Part shown: positions 1-10,715 of the stretch, in pieces
How positions within the stretch are numbered: position 1 is the stretch's first letter
How the letters are laid out: each line of letters begins with the position of its first letter
Origin: Neurospora crassa OR74A
Lineage: Eukaryota > Ascomycota > Sordariomycetes > Sordariales > Sordariaceae
Direction: 5' to 3'
DNA length: 64,000 bases
Assembly (NCBI RefSeq): GCF_000182925.2
Contig: NC_026504.1
Coordinates: 3,472,001 to 3,536,000, forward strand
Notes under the pieces: generated by a model
Database searches by the model: none
What the model was told of the DNA's origin: nothing
What the model saw: the letters and a program-made list of their open reading frames with translations, nothing else
Program-made: the position numbers and the translations under genes

Positions 1-1192
1 GACGCACACTAAAAGAGACCCTCGTCAGTATATGGATGTCCACGGCCGGCTAAACAGTGTTTCCTACTCTCTTTCCTGATCAGACTGTCGTTACGGTAGT
101 TGGAGTTGTTGGCATATCGGGCAGTGGCGCTACGTCCGTCGCCGAGGACGCGAAAGTCGAACTCTGTAGTCAAAGGGCGGTAGTTTAGCATCGTGGTCGT
201 GGAAACGTGGGAGCTTGCGTCTCGAGGCGCAAATGGCTGAACACACCTAGGAACTCGTGGCCGAAGCGGCCCGAGTGGCCAGAGCTAAGCCGGCTGTTAG
301 CATGGTGTTTTCAATGTGTGAGTGAATCGAATCCCGTAGGGGTGTACATACTAGTAGCGCAGATAGAAGGGTTCGTTGGCGGCTGACATGGCTGTTTGTT
401 GCTTCTGTCAGTAGTAGGCTTTGCAAGACAAGAGGCAGAGATGCAGCCAGCGGCTTGGTTCCTGTCGCTTTTGGATGGACAACCTTGAAAGTCGCGCCCG
501 CGCGGCCACGCTCCAGTGACATTGGCGGGGCACACGGCCCCACACTTGACCCCAGCTTGGCCCAGGGGCATTGTTTGGGCTCCAAGCTGACTCCGGGTTC
601 ACGAGCCTTCCTGACAGCTGGCAATCCGTATCTACACGTGATCCTTCGACTGTTTGGACAAGCTGGCAGATGGCAGACTCGGCCAGGAGATGGAGGCTTG
701 GTGAGGCCGTAAGGGTGTCGGGGGGTCCGTGCTTCGCCGTGTGCTGTTGCGGCCGGCCAGAATGCCACATCTCCCAGGGGCCGTCTCTCGATAGAATTGA
801 CCGTCCTATCCACGCTGGCTCTTCCAGACTTCAACAACAAGCACAGGTGATGCTCCGCTCTCTCACCTCGCCGGCGCACTCCAGACAACCCTTTCATTGC
901 GCAGCCGTCTCTTGATTTTCGGCCAACCACGACCCTGTCAGTCCAGGGGGAGGAAACCACATCCAGCACCAAGGCCAGCTCATCGTCACTCTTCAGGAGC
1001 TCGAGGCAGCCACTCAGTCCATCCATTTACTAGCACCACGCAACCTACAACGGGGCAAACAACACCTTACCACACCCGCCCCTCTCTAATTTCGATCCGC
1101 GACTCCTCTTCAGGACGCCCGGCCAGCTACTTTCTACCAAATTCAATCTCAACTTTAATCAAAGACGGCCCGGCCGCCGCCAGCTCTCCAAC
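1..1192. other. Upstream region of coatomer beta gene, no gene seen
   Basis: I see no supportable gene here. The right part must hold the promoter and 5' leader of the coatomer gene that starts at 1193; the last ~150 bases are pyrimidine-rich and end in an A/C-rich stretch, as is common before fungal start codons. A 259-codon open frame runs on the minus strand (1026-247), but its translation is low in recognisable motifs and rich in Arg, Ser and Pro, as expected of a chance frame in GC-rich DNA. Confidence 0.5.
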
Positions 1193-4100
1193 ATGTCGTT
1201 CCTCGAAAATGCCTACAGCTTGGTCAAGGACAATGCCGTCGACGGCACCCCAACCGTGCAGGAGCTCAAGACGCAGCTCGAAAAGGGCACCGACGAGACC
1301 AAGATCGAGACCATGAAGCGCATTCTTACCATCATGCTCAATGGCGATCCCATGCCCCAATTGCTCATGCACATTATCCGATTCGTAATGCCTTCTAAAT
1401 CCAAGCCCCTGAAGAAGCTTCTATACTTCTACTATGAGATCTGCCCCAAGCTTGATGCCCAAGGGAAGCTCAAGCAGGAGTTCATCCTAGTATGGTAAGG
1501 CATTCCGTGTCCGTCTGGGCATGCTGGCCCCTCCAAGCTGACCAGCCATTGCCTCGCAGTAACGGCATCCGAAACGACTTGCAACACCCGAACGAGTACA
1601 TCCGAGGCAACACGCTGCGCTTCCTGTGCAAGCTGCGGGAGGCCGAACTTCTCGAGCCTTTGCTCTCCTCAGCCCGGGGCTGTCTCGAACATCGCCATGC
1701 CTATGTCCGAAAGAACGCCGTCTTTGCTGTCGCTTCCATTTACCAGCACTCCCCGTCGCTTATTCCCGATGCTGCGGACTTGATCTCCACGTTCCTCGAA
1801 GGCGAAAGCGACCCAACCTGCAAGCGGAATGGCTTCGCCGCCCTTGCCAGCATCGACCACGACAAGGCTCTTCTCTATCTCAGCACCGTCTTTGACGGTA
1901 TTCCCAACGCAGATGAGCTTTTGCAGTTGGCCGAGTTGGAGTTCATCAGGAAAGATGCTGTTGTCAACACCCAGAACAAGGCGCGCTACCTCCGTCTTAT
2001 TTTTGACCTTTTGGAAGCTAGTGCCTCGACCGTTATCTACGAAGCGGCCTCGTCGTTGACGGCCCTCACCAACAACCCTGTCGCTGTCAAGGCTGCTGCC
2101 AGCAAGTTCATTGAGCTTGCGATCAAGGAGGCGGATAACAATGTCAAGCTTATCGTTCTGGACCGTGTCGATCAACTCCGCCAAAAGAACCCCGGCGTCC
2201 TGGACGACCTGACCATGGAGGTGTTGCGCGTTCTCTCTAGCACGGATATCGATGTGCGGAGGAAGGGTCTCGAGATCGCTTTGGAGATGGTCTCCAGCAA
2301 GAACGTGGAGGAAGTCGTGCTTTTGCTCAAGAAGGAGCTGTCCAAGACGGTTGACCAGGAGTACGAGAAGAACAACGAGTACCGCCAGCTTCTTATCCAC
2401 TCCATCCATCAATGCGCTATCAAGTTCTCCGAAGTCGCCGCTAGCGTCGTCGGCTTGCTCATGGACTTTATTGCCGATTTCAACAACAACTCCGCCGTTG
2501 ATGTTATTAACTTTGTCAAGGAGGTCGTCGAGAAGTTCCCTCAGCTCAGGCCAGCAATCATTGCGAGACTGGTAGATACCCTGAGTGAAGTCCGCGCTGG
2601 TAAGATCTACCGCGGTATTCTCTGGATTATCGGCGAGTACTCGCTTGAGGAGAAGGATATCAGGGACGCATGGAAGAGAATTCGGGCAAGCCTGGGTGAG
2701 ATCCCGATCTTGGCATCCGAGCAACGGTTGCTGGATAATGTTGATGGTGATGCCGAGGAGAAGGAGAAGGAGCAGGTCAATGGCTCAAGGGCAGCGCCGA
2801 CTGGCTCACGCAAGGTCCTTGCTGACGGCACATACGCTACCGAGACTGCCCTTACCAGCCAGTCTACAGCTGCTGCACGCCTGGAGGCTGTCAAGGCTTC
2901 GTCGAAGCCCCCTCTCAGGCAACTTATCCTTGACGGCGATTACTACCTTGCCACTGTTCTCGCATCGACCCTTACCAAGCTTGTCATGCGTCATGCCGAG
3001 ATCTCCTCGGAAGAGGCTCGCACGAACGCCCTCCGCGCTGAGGCTATGCTCATCATGATCTCCGTCATTCGTGTTGGTCAGTCGCAGTTCGTCAAGGCCC
3101 CTATTGATGAAGATTCGGTGGATCGTATCATGAGCTGTGTGCGCTCCCTTGCCGAGTTCACCGCGCACAAGGAGTTGGAGACCGTTTATCTCGAGGATAC
3201 CAGGAAGGCGTTCAGGGCGATGGTCCAGGTTGAGGAGAAGAAGCGCGCAGCAAAAGAGGCCCACCAAAAGGCAAAGACGGCCACCCAGGTGGACGATGTT
3301 TATCAAATCCGCCAGCTTTCCAAGAAGAATGCCACTGATGGGGCTGATGCTTTCGATGCCGATCTCGAGCGTGCCACTGGTGGAGACAACAGCTCGGCTG
3401 AGGACCTATCTGGCAAGCTTAGCCGCGTTGTCCAGCTCACCGGTTTCTCCGACCCTGTTTATGCTGAGGCCTATGTCAAGGTCCACCAGTTCGACATTGT
3501 ACTAGACGTACTACTCGTCAACCAAACAACTGAGACCCTCCAGAACCTTACCGTCGAGTTCGCAACTCTCGGTGACCTCAAGGTTGTGGAGAAGCCGACA
3601 AGCCAGAATCTGGGACCCCACGACTTCCACAACGTTCAGTGCACCATCAAGGTCTCCTCCACAGATACTGGTGTCATCTTTGGCAACGTCGTGTATGAGG
3701 GTGCTCACTCCACTGATACCCACGTGGTCATCCTGAACGACTTGCACGTCGACATCATGGATTACATCCAACCGGCAACTTGCACTGAGACCCAGTTCCG
3801 CACCATGTGGACCGAGTTTGAGTGGGAGAACAAGGTCAACATCAACAGCAAGGCGAAGAGCCTACGTGAGTTCCTGGACCTGCTTATGGCGTCCACAAAT
3901 ATGAACTGCTTGACACCAGAGGCCAGTCTTAAGGGTGATTGCCAGTTCTTGAGCGCCAACCTTTACGCAAGAAGCGTTTTCGGTAAGTTTTCTCGTCATT
4001 CGCATAGCACTTTCGGAAATAGCATCGCTAACTTCCCTTCTCTTATTCAGGCGAGGACGCTCTAGCAAACTTGAGCATCGAAAAGGAAGGTGAAGACGGA

Positions 4101-4199
4101 CCCATTACTGGTTTCTTGAGGATACGCAGCAGATCGCAAGGGTTGGCCCTCAGTCTTGGCTCCCTCAAGGCATTGAACAAGATTGGTTCTGCCGCTTGA
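1193..4199 (+). CDS. sec26: Coatomer subunit beta (beta-COP)
   Basis: Beta-COP is a core subunit of the COPI coat, which buds vesicles from the Golgi for retrograde transport to the ER. Three exons, 1193-1494, 1560-3982 and 4051-4199, join in frame to 957 residues, close to yeast Sec26 and mammalian COPB1 (about 950-970). The first intron splits a Cys codon; the protein then continues with [20 protein letters not shown], a hallmark of the family. Residues ~20-530 form the adaptin-like HEAT solenoid, an acidic/basic linker follows (~400-440 and ~650-680), and the C-terminal ~290 residues are the coatomer beta C-terminal and appendage regions, ending [20 protein letters not shown]. The start has a purine at -3 and is followed at once by family sequence. 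The ORF can read through the second intron to an early stop, so the splice is needed for the true C-terminus. Essential single-copy housekeeping gene; very sure. Confidence 0.97.
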
Positions 4200-4864
4200 A
4201 CAGATTTTCTCTCCGGCTAGATGAGATGAAAAAGATGATGTATGGGGTGATTGGGAGGGTTGTATAGCGATTAATTCATCACTTGATATTCTTTTCACCG
4301 TTGTGGTTTGTTTCAGTTGTTGTTATCATAGTCTTTGTTACATTTCCACTAGTTGATGCTTGTGAGAGATTCGGATGAGACTCATGTCACTCTCTTTTGT
4401 ATGCTTCGATTAATGGCTGAAATGTAAAGGGTTTTCGACATATAGTGTGATGGATGAGGAAGACAAAAGCAGAGGATGAACCCAGAAGCAGGATGAATTA
4501 TCCAGATGGAAAAATCAGATATAGACACAAAATCAATCCTTGACAGAAAACCAGCCAGGTGTGATTAATGCCATCCTCAGTCATCAGTCAGTGGATCTCT
4601 TAGACAAGCTCAAACAGACACGCGCATTATTCTCATTCATATATAGTCACCCATAACTTCGTCCACCATCCCTTCCATCACTCATTTCCTCCTTCCACTG
4701 CGGTCTCTTATCCATTCCTTTCTCCACGGCATGATTATGCCATACGACCCTTCCCCCACCCAGAGCACAAACTTGGGTACAAAAGTAAAGATTAAACAGT
4801 AGTAAAAGTAAAAAGTAGAAAGTAATTGCTCGGCGATATGCTGTCTGCCTAATTGCACATTATG

Positions 4865-4886
4865 AAAAAAAAAAAAAAAAAAAAAA
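4865..4886. repeat. Poly(A) homopolymer, 22 bases
   Basis: An uninterrupted run of 22 A on the plus strand (T on minus) in the convergent intergenic region. It is a simple sequence repeat, with no sign of a retroposed body next to it. Confidence 0.9.
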
Positions 4887-5468
4887 TTATTGGTACGTAG
4901 GTAGGCGAAGAAAGGAAAAGGGGTATAAGTAAGGTATCGTATGCGGTGTATGACGTGGATTTTGTTTCCGCCATTAACCATGACATATGAAAAAAGTAAG
5001 TCTTTGAAGATGTCCTCCCAGGTGTCTTGTTAATGAAACAAAATAGGGAAATGGTATCATATTCGTTCTTAAAAGGAAGGTTGAAGTGATGAATAGGTAT
5101 TATCAAATGTGATATGATGTAGACGGGGTGGTGCCCGGAACGCGACCCTTCTCGTTGAAACGGGGCCGGTTTATTTGTGTGGTTGAAGGGTGTCGTGATA
5201 TTAAGGTATAGATAGGCAGGTAGGTATTCTTGTTGAAATGTTGGGATGACTCGGCGCTCATGGATTGGTCGGTGCTGTCGCCGTTGCGCTCTTCGGCGCC
5301 GGCGCCGTGTTTTGGGGTTGGTTATCTTGGAATGTGAGGAGCGAGGAAGGACCAGCCAGATAGATGCCAGTCAGCAACCCCATACGATACGCCCTACTGT
5401 GCCCTCTTTACTGAGGCATCGTATTGACTCGCCACAGCTGTAGCGATAGAAATTGGTCAAAAGCGACT

Positions 5469-5489
5469 TGCTGCTGCTGCTGCTGCTGC
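5469..5489. repeat. (TGC)7 trinucleotide repeat
   Basis: Seven perfect TGC units, in the probable 3' UTR of the minus-strand UBTD-like gene (GCA repeats on its mRNA). Confidence 0.9.
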
Positions 5490-5635
5490 GGAGGAAGCTG
5501 TTGTCGACTGGAACTAGCCGTGGCTGTATTCGCCGCGGGATGTCGGTGTTGTCTCCTGCTTCTGGAGGGGGGAGACGGAGGTGGATTGGTTATGGCGGAA
5601 ATCATTCTGTCAAACTCCGCTGGTTCACAATGTGG

Positions 5636-7171
5636 CTACCGATTGAAAACCAGGGCATTGACAATGGTTCCTTGTTTCCAGCCTTGGTCAGGGAGGGTGG
5701 ATGTTTCTTTGAGGACCTTGCCCATGTAGGCTATGCGGATCTTTTTGTTTGAGGAGAGCTGTGGCAAAGAAACACAAAAACAAGAGTCTGTTAGCTGTTG
5801 GGCTGCATAGCGAAGAAAAAAAGATAGAAAGAAATAGTACCTTTGCGTTCTCAGCAACCTTCCTCCCAAGAACCCGTACCGAATCCCCTTTGTCGACTTG
5901 CACGATAACGTCTCTGCTCCCATCACTCAACCTCACCCTGACATTGATCAGATCCCTAACATTCACCACCGTTTTGCCTTTCTTCCCCCTGTGATGACGC
6001 TCGGAGGAGGAGCAGACCTCATCACCATTTTCCAAAGCCTCCTGGCTGGCGCCCTCGGTAACTTCTTCATTGGCTACTGACACAGCACCCTTGGTGTCCG
6101 TATCCGCGTATCCTTCCTCATCTTCATCGGCTTCCATGGAGGAAGGTGGTCGACTCGTCGAAATATTCGTAGGATCTGAAACAATGTGTTCCGGAAGCGA
6201 GTAATGATTTCCTAGTAAATCGTACGCTCCTCCCTGTGCCAAGTTGCCGGTGGGAAGCGTGATCTCGGCGGCGTTGAGGATGGTTTGAGCGGTTGCTAGG
6301 GCTACTTCCCTGCCGTTGTCGTCGTCGTCGTCCTCCTCTACACCGCTGCTGTGTCCTTCACCTTGGCCTTCTTCGCCTTCGTAGTCACTTGGTGCCGCAA
6401 GCGTTCCGTCACCATGCTGCGCAGCCGCAGCCGCATCCACCTGCTCCTGATGCCACAAAATCTCCAGCGCGGCGTGAATGGCCAGCCACACCTCCTGCCT
6501 GCCCGTGACTCTAGTATCAAAGAACTCGACCCGCTCGCGATCCAAAGCTGCGCGCGTCCATACTGTGCCATCACTTGTCCACTCGTGCCGCTTTAGGGGT
6601 TTGTTGATATGTTGGGAGAGGTTTCGGGAGTGGCGGCGGCGGCCTCGGTCTCGATCTCCACGATCATCTCCACGGTCACCACGGTGCTGAGAAGAACGGC
6701 GACGATGACTCCGTCGTCGTTGTTCTCGTTGTTCACCTGGTTGTTGTTGTTCTTGTTGTTCTTGTCGTGGTTGGTGAGAGAATGTTGTTGCCCCTGAAGG
6801 AGGGTGAGAAGTAAGGGGTTGTCGATCATCACTGGTTACTGACGAACCGCCTCCTATGCCGCGGAGTTGTGACCCTGCTGGTGTTCCAGCTGCTGTTGTG
6901 GGAGCTGGCGAGCCTCCAGCATCTAACTCACGGCGGTTGATTGCTCGGGAAGAACCTGAAATCCTAGAGGTGCGGCTGCCGGCTGGGTACCTTGGTGCTA
7001 TTACGCCCTCCTCCTCGGAGGACCTGGATATGCAGCAACCCTACACAAATCAAAGAGGAAGAGACAGAAGTACGAGTTAGAAACGTTTGAATAAAGACGT
7101 TGGGATAACAGTGGAGATTGGATTGGATTAATAGGTAGGATAGGTAGGTAGATAGTCGTGATACACACCAT
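5636..7171 (-). CDS. UBTD1/2-like ubiquitin-domain protein, N-terminally acylated
   Basis: The protein resembles metazoan UBTD1/UBTD2 (DC-UbP), which bind ubiquitin-system enzymes. My model has three coding exons: the ATG alone (7171-7169), 7040-5841 and 5758-5636, with introns of 128 and 82 nt, giving 441 residues. The first intron (GTGTGT...TGTAG) lies directly behind the start codon; exon 2 then opens with codons for GCCISRSS, so the protein begins MGCC, a classic N-myristoylation plus palmitoylation signal. The long exon has no usable in-frame ATG further upstream. Residues ~85-145 are Gln/Arg-rich and disordered. Residues ~148-300 match the UBTD N-terminal domain (KPLKRHEWTSDGTVW, ILNAAEITLPTGNL, LLGNHYSLPEHI), with a long acidic insert. 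Residues ~370-441 form the ubiquitin-like fold (VRVRLSDGSRDVIVQV ... IRIAYMGKVLKETSTL). Family sure; start exon well supported but unproven. Confidence 0.88.
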
Positions 7172-9011
7172 TTTCTTTTTTTTTTCTTTTACCGTTTGAG
7201 ACTGGATGGATGAACCGGATACGCCGCTAAATCCAACAATGTTCACTTCTTTCTCTTCCTCTCTCTCTCTCTCTCTACTTCGGATATTGGATATCTGAAT
7301 TAACTTTGTTCACCTTTCCCCCCTTTTTCTTTCTTTGTCTTTGCCTGACTGACCAGACCCTTCAACAACCTTTAACCGTTTTCACTCTCCTGCCTAAGTG
7401 CCACCGCTCGCTCGGGTTATACCAGCCGCCTGGATAGCCAGTTCATGACGGCCCGAGCCGGCGATTGGCCTTGAAGGCGCCAGCGAATGTTGTCGTTTCG
7501 CAACGCGCAGTAGGCCGTTTGAGAGTTTTGCGCCGGTTGAAACAATGGATAAATAAGCACGAGGCGGTATGCACCAGGCAGTGCCGGGAGTGGATGTTTC
7601 CCCTGAATGGGCGCAGTATCGTCCCGTCCCGTCCTTCTCGAATGTCTTACTTGTCGGGTCTCGGCCAGTTACCTTCGGATCTGCCCTTGGCCCCTTGTGT
7701 TCGAGATCGGGAGCCTCGCTGGATATTTCAAGGGCGAACAAAATGAGGCAACAAAGGTAAGTTTGAACGTGGTGCCAAAGTCGACGTATAGTCTTCAAGT
7801 CGACGACTTTTTCTCCCGATTCCTTTTGAACTGTTGGAAGATGAGCTTCGACTCTGGCAGAGCTCCCCCTGTTCGCCCGTTGAAAAGCTCCTCCGATGCT
7901 GCACGTCTCGCTCTCGGCAGGCAGGCACTTGTGGTGTGTTTGATGCTATGGTGAACCCCCGCAGGCAGATCTGTTGCGTGGGGTTTACATATGTATGCAC
8001 TGTAGGGGTCCCCGTCCCTGACTAAAGTTGCTGATGCGCGGCCTGCTAGCGTGGTCCGGCCAAGTCTGGGGCTGCTACCATAAGTCCTTGCTAAGGCGTT
8101 TCTGGGCGATGTCGCGGTGAAGAGGGCTTCGTTTCACACCCCTGAAGTGGCCGGGGATGGTGATGTCTGAGGTTGTACCTCGGCCGTTGACTGGTTGAAC
8201 GAGTTCAAGCTTTCGATAATATTGGGAGGCGTTAATGGAACTTGGGGAAGATTGGAATTCTAGATTTCTACCATCCCTTTGCGATGTCGGGGTAAGGAGC
8301 GGGGATCGATGGCGAAATGGGCAGATGGATAGATTCATGAAATGTACTAGACCAGGAATAACAAACTTCATGACGACCACAGATAAGAGCCTCAAGCAAG
8401 ACAAGTTCATGACATGAGAGAATGACGTTTGAGGGGGGACTTTGTCATTGTGATGCGATCCCGCCCCGTTACACTGTCGGCCCGGTATGATCATGGCAAC
8501 CTAGCCAGGGGGGGGGGAAGCTCTGTCGTTACCTAAGAGCCCGAGCTCGTTCCCCTTCATCCGCCTCCAATTCCCTGATCTGACTATCGATCTAGTGTAG
8601 ATGGCGCAGACACCCTTTAACTCAATCCGTCTTTTCCTGCATCGACATGATGGCTGAGCCGTCCTAGCACCGCACCCGAGTTGAGCGTCATCCATTCATT
8701 ACAATTATGGCTCAGCCCAATGATTCGGGCGCAGTAAAAAGACCAGTATTGCCGTTTCCCGCACAATGTCTACAGGGCGCTGTTGAAGTACAGACTTGAT
8801 CACGCCGACTTACACAAGTTCTCTAGAGCGACGGATGCTTGTTGTTGCAGTCGCCTCACTGCAACGGTTGCATTAGCTCTGCAAGAGGTTGTCTAGGGCA
8901 TACGAACGGCAAGTCAGGCCACCGGGTAAAATATGGGTTTGCGGGGAACGCATCGTCAAGTGATCTTTGGGGACACCACGGGGTTTTTTTGTGAGTTAAC
9001 ATCTTCCCCCA
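7172..9011. other. Intergenic region, UBTD-like promoter side, no gene seen
   Basis: About 1.8 kb with no supportable gene. The left part is promoter and 5' leader of the UBTD-like gene, with T-rich sequence and a CT-dinucleotide tract around 7258-7276; a G9 run lies near 8510. The right end is the 3' flank of dim-5. Several short frames on both strands lack recognisable motifs. Confidence 0.5.
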
Positions 9012-10092
9012 TTACCACAGATAGCCTCTGCACTTGGCAGTTCCGCAGAGACATTTGGTCATCTCCGAGATCTTTGATGGGTCATGCGCGTCGCTTTCGA
9101 GCCCTGTCAATCCGTTGACATAGTCGAATGTCAACTCGGTCCCCTTGGGGATATCCTTGATGGCGAACAGGGCAAGGTCGTGAATATGCTTGTCAGCGTG
9201 ATCGCCCACCCGCGCAAATATGGCCATATTGGGGTCGCAGCTGTGGTTGATGAACCTGGTAGGGCCACTCATATACTCGCCGTCAACCTCTAGCGGCTGT
9301 CCGGCCAGCAAGGGATCTAGTGAGTCCGGATCGGAAAACTTGTCGAGGGCAAACAAGTAGACATCCTTTCGTCTAGCAATGGTCGATTCAGCTCGTCGCC
9401 GGTCGGCCTCCTCGCTGGTAATGATTTCGCCCAAGTACCGGTCCACGAATTGCCCCCTCTTGATATTGACGGGGCATTTGACGCCCCAGCCCCTGTCTTT
9501 AGTCCTAAAGATCTGCAAGGGCACGGTCCGGCCACGCTCTACCACTCGGTTTGGGCAGTCCTTGGAACAGGCGCAACCTTGGTGGCACTCGTAGATGGGC
9601 TCCTGGGATTGCAAGACCCTATCACGCAATAGTCCCTTTTTCGCTCCTTGGGAGTAGTAGGCAAATCGCTTCTTCCGGGTGTAGGGATCAGCTTCCTCGT
9701 CGCTATCTGGCGCCATCTCGTCGAGACACTGACATGTCGAGTACATGCACTCTTCATCGCTAGCGCAGGAGCAGCCTACTCGGAAAGACTGGTCGGCCAC
9801 GGGAACGTTTTTCCCTATGATGGAGTGGTCGATAAAACGGAAGTTGGGGTTGAGGAAGGCGTCGTCTTCGCGGTTGACGATGGAGATGGGCAGCTGAGCG
9901 TGGGTTGCGAAGGATCGGATCTGGCACCAGTGGCAGTTCTTTTTCTCTTTTGGGTTGGCCTAGTTTATCAAAGACATGTAAGTCAGCAGGATTCAAGCTG
10001 GCCTCGACTTTTGTTTGGATGTGGGATGCAGTTGGATGACTTACATCTGGCTTCCCGTGGTTGAAGAAGTGAGGGCGGAACGCTTTCTCCAT
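9012..10092 (-). CDS. dim-5: Histone H3 lysine-9 methyltransferase DIM-5
   Basis: DIM-5 trimethylates histone H3 Lys9; in Neurospora this mark directs heterochromatin formation and DNA methylation through HP1 and DIM-2. Two exons, 10092-10045 (16 codons, MEKAFRPHFFNHGKPD) and 9959-9012, separated by an 85-nt GTAAGT...CTAG intron, give 331 residues. Pre-SET Zn-cluster cysteines begin at C79-x-C81 and run through CxCSKDCPNR near 137-149. The SET core shows RGWGVKCP, DRYLGEIITSEEADRRR, RFINHSCDPN (catalytic NHSC near 254) and ELTFDYVNG. The post-SET motif KCLCGTAKCRGYLW is at the very C-terminus, so all parts for activity are present. Residue numbers used in the structural literature appear to be 13 lower than here. 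The sequence matches my memory of the N. crassa protein and is the main basis for the species call. Confidence 0.97.
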
Positions 10093-10715
10093 CTTGGCGT
10101 AAATCAGCTTAAATTGACTTTGACTTGTACAGGAGGTTTCTTTCTTCAGACTTTGAAGTGGGAGTCAACCAAAGGTGCCGCTCCCGGGTTGGGTTGTTGA
10201 AGTTCTGGTCGCGTTCCTGGAAGCTTTACGCGTTGAGAGAGAAAGATGGCTTAGCGTAAGTGACCAAGACGCGAATTCCCGTGAGGAGAAGGCGGGCGGG
10301 CAGGCGCTGAGCATTGTTGCGGGGGGAGTGCGGGGAGTGGCTGCATAGGTAGGTAGTGGCTACAGTGGCTCGCTCACTGCTGCTGTGGATTTGGGGTGTC
10401 AACGGAATGGAATCAAGCCCGGTCCTTCACTTCCACCTTTCAACACCAAAATTGGCAAAGACATTATTTAACGTTCCTCTGAGCGGATCGTACCCGGCTG
10501 AGAAGGGCGAACATGAACAACTTGTGGCCATCGATATTAGGATACGAACACGAAGGATTGGCCTTACAGAGCGCAGGAGAAGAAGCGAGACGGGGCTGAA
10601 GACAGGAAGGTTGATGACGACGACCGGCTTTGATAGTCACAAACCGGGCAGTTGGAGCAACACGTTTCGACTTTACTACGATAATTGGGTACAACCGACA
10701 AGCAAACTCTCTGCC
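10093..10715. other. dim-5 upstream region
   Basis: Contains the promoter and leader of dim-5 and the 3' flank of the next minus-strand gene. GC-rich around 10290-10340. No gene or distinct motif that I can support. Confidence 0.5.

Larger units (their letters stand above)
4200..5635. other. Convergent intergenic region
   Basis: This lies between the 3' ends of the coatomer gene (+) and the UBTD-like gene (-). It holds AT-rich 3' UTR-like sequence, a 22-base poly(A) run at 4865-4886 and seven TGC repeats at 5469-5489. No protein-coding signal is convincing; the short frames contain simple-repeat peptides only. Confidence 0.6.

Noticed and set aside
247-1026. 259-codon open frame on the minus strand upstream of the coatomer gene
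   Set aside because: Composition typical of a chance frame in GC-rich DNA, no motif, and it overlaps the probable coatomer promoter and leader.
1669-2724. 351-codon frame antisense to the coatomer gene
   Set aside because: Shadow of the real coding strand; its codons mirror the coatomer reading frame.
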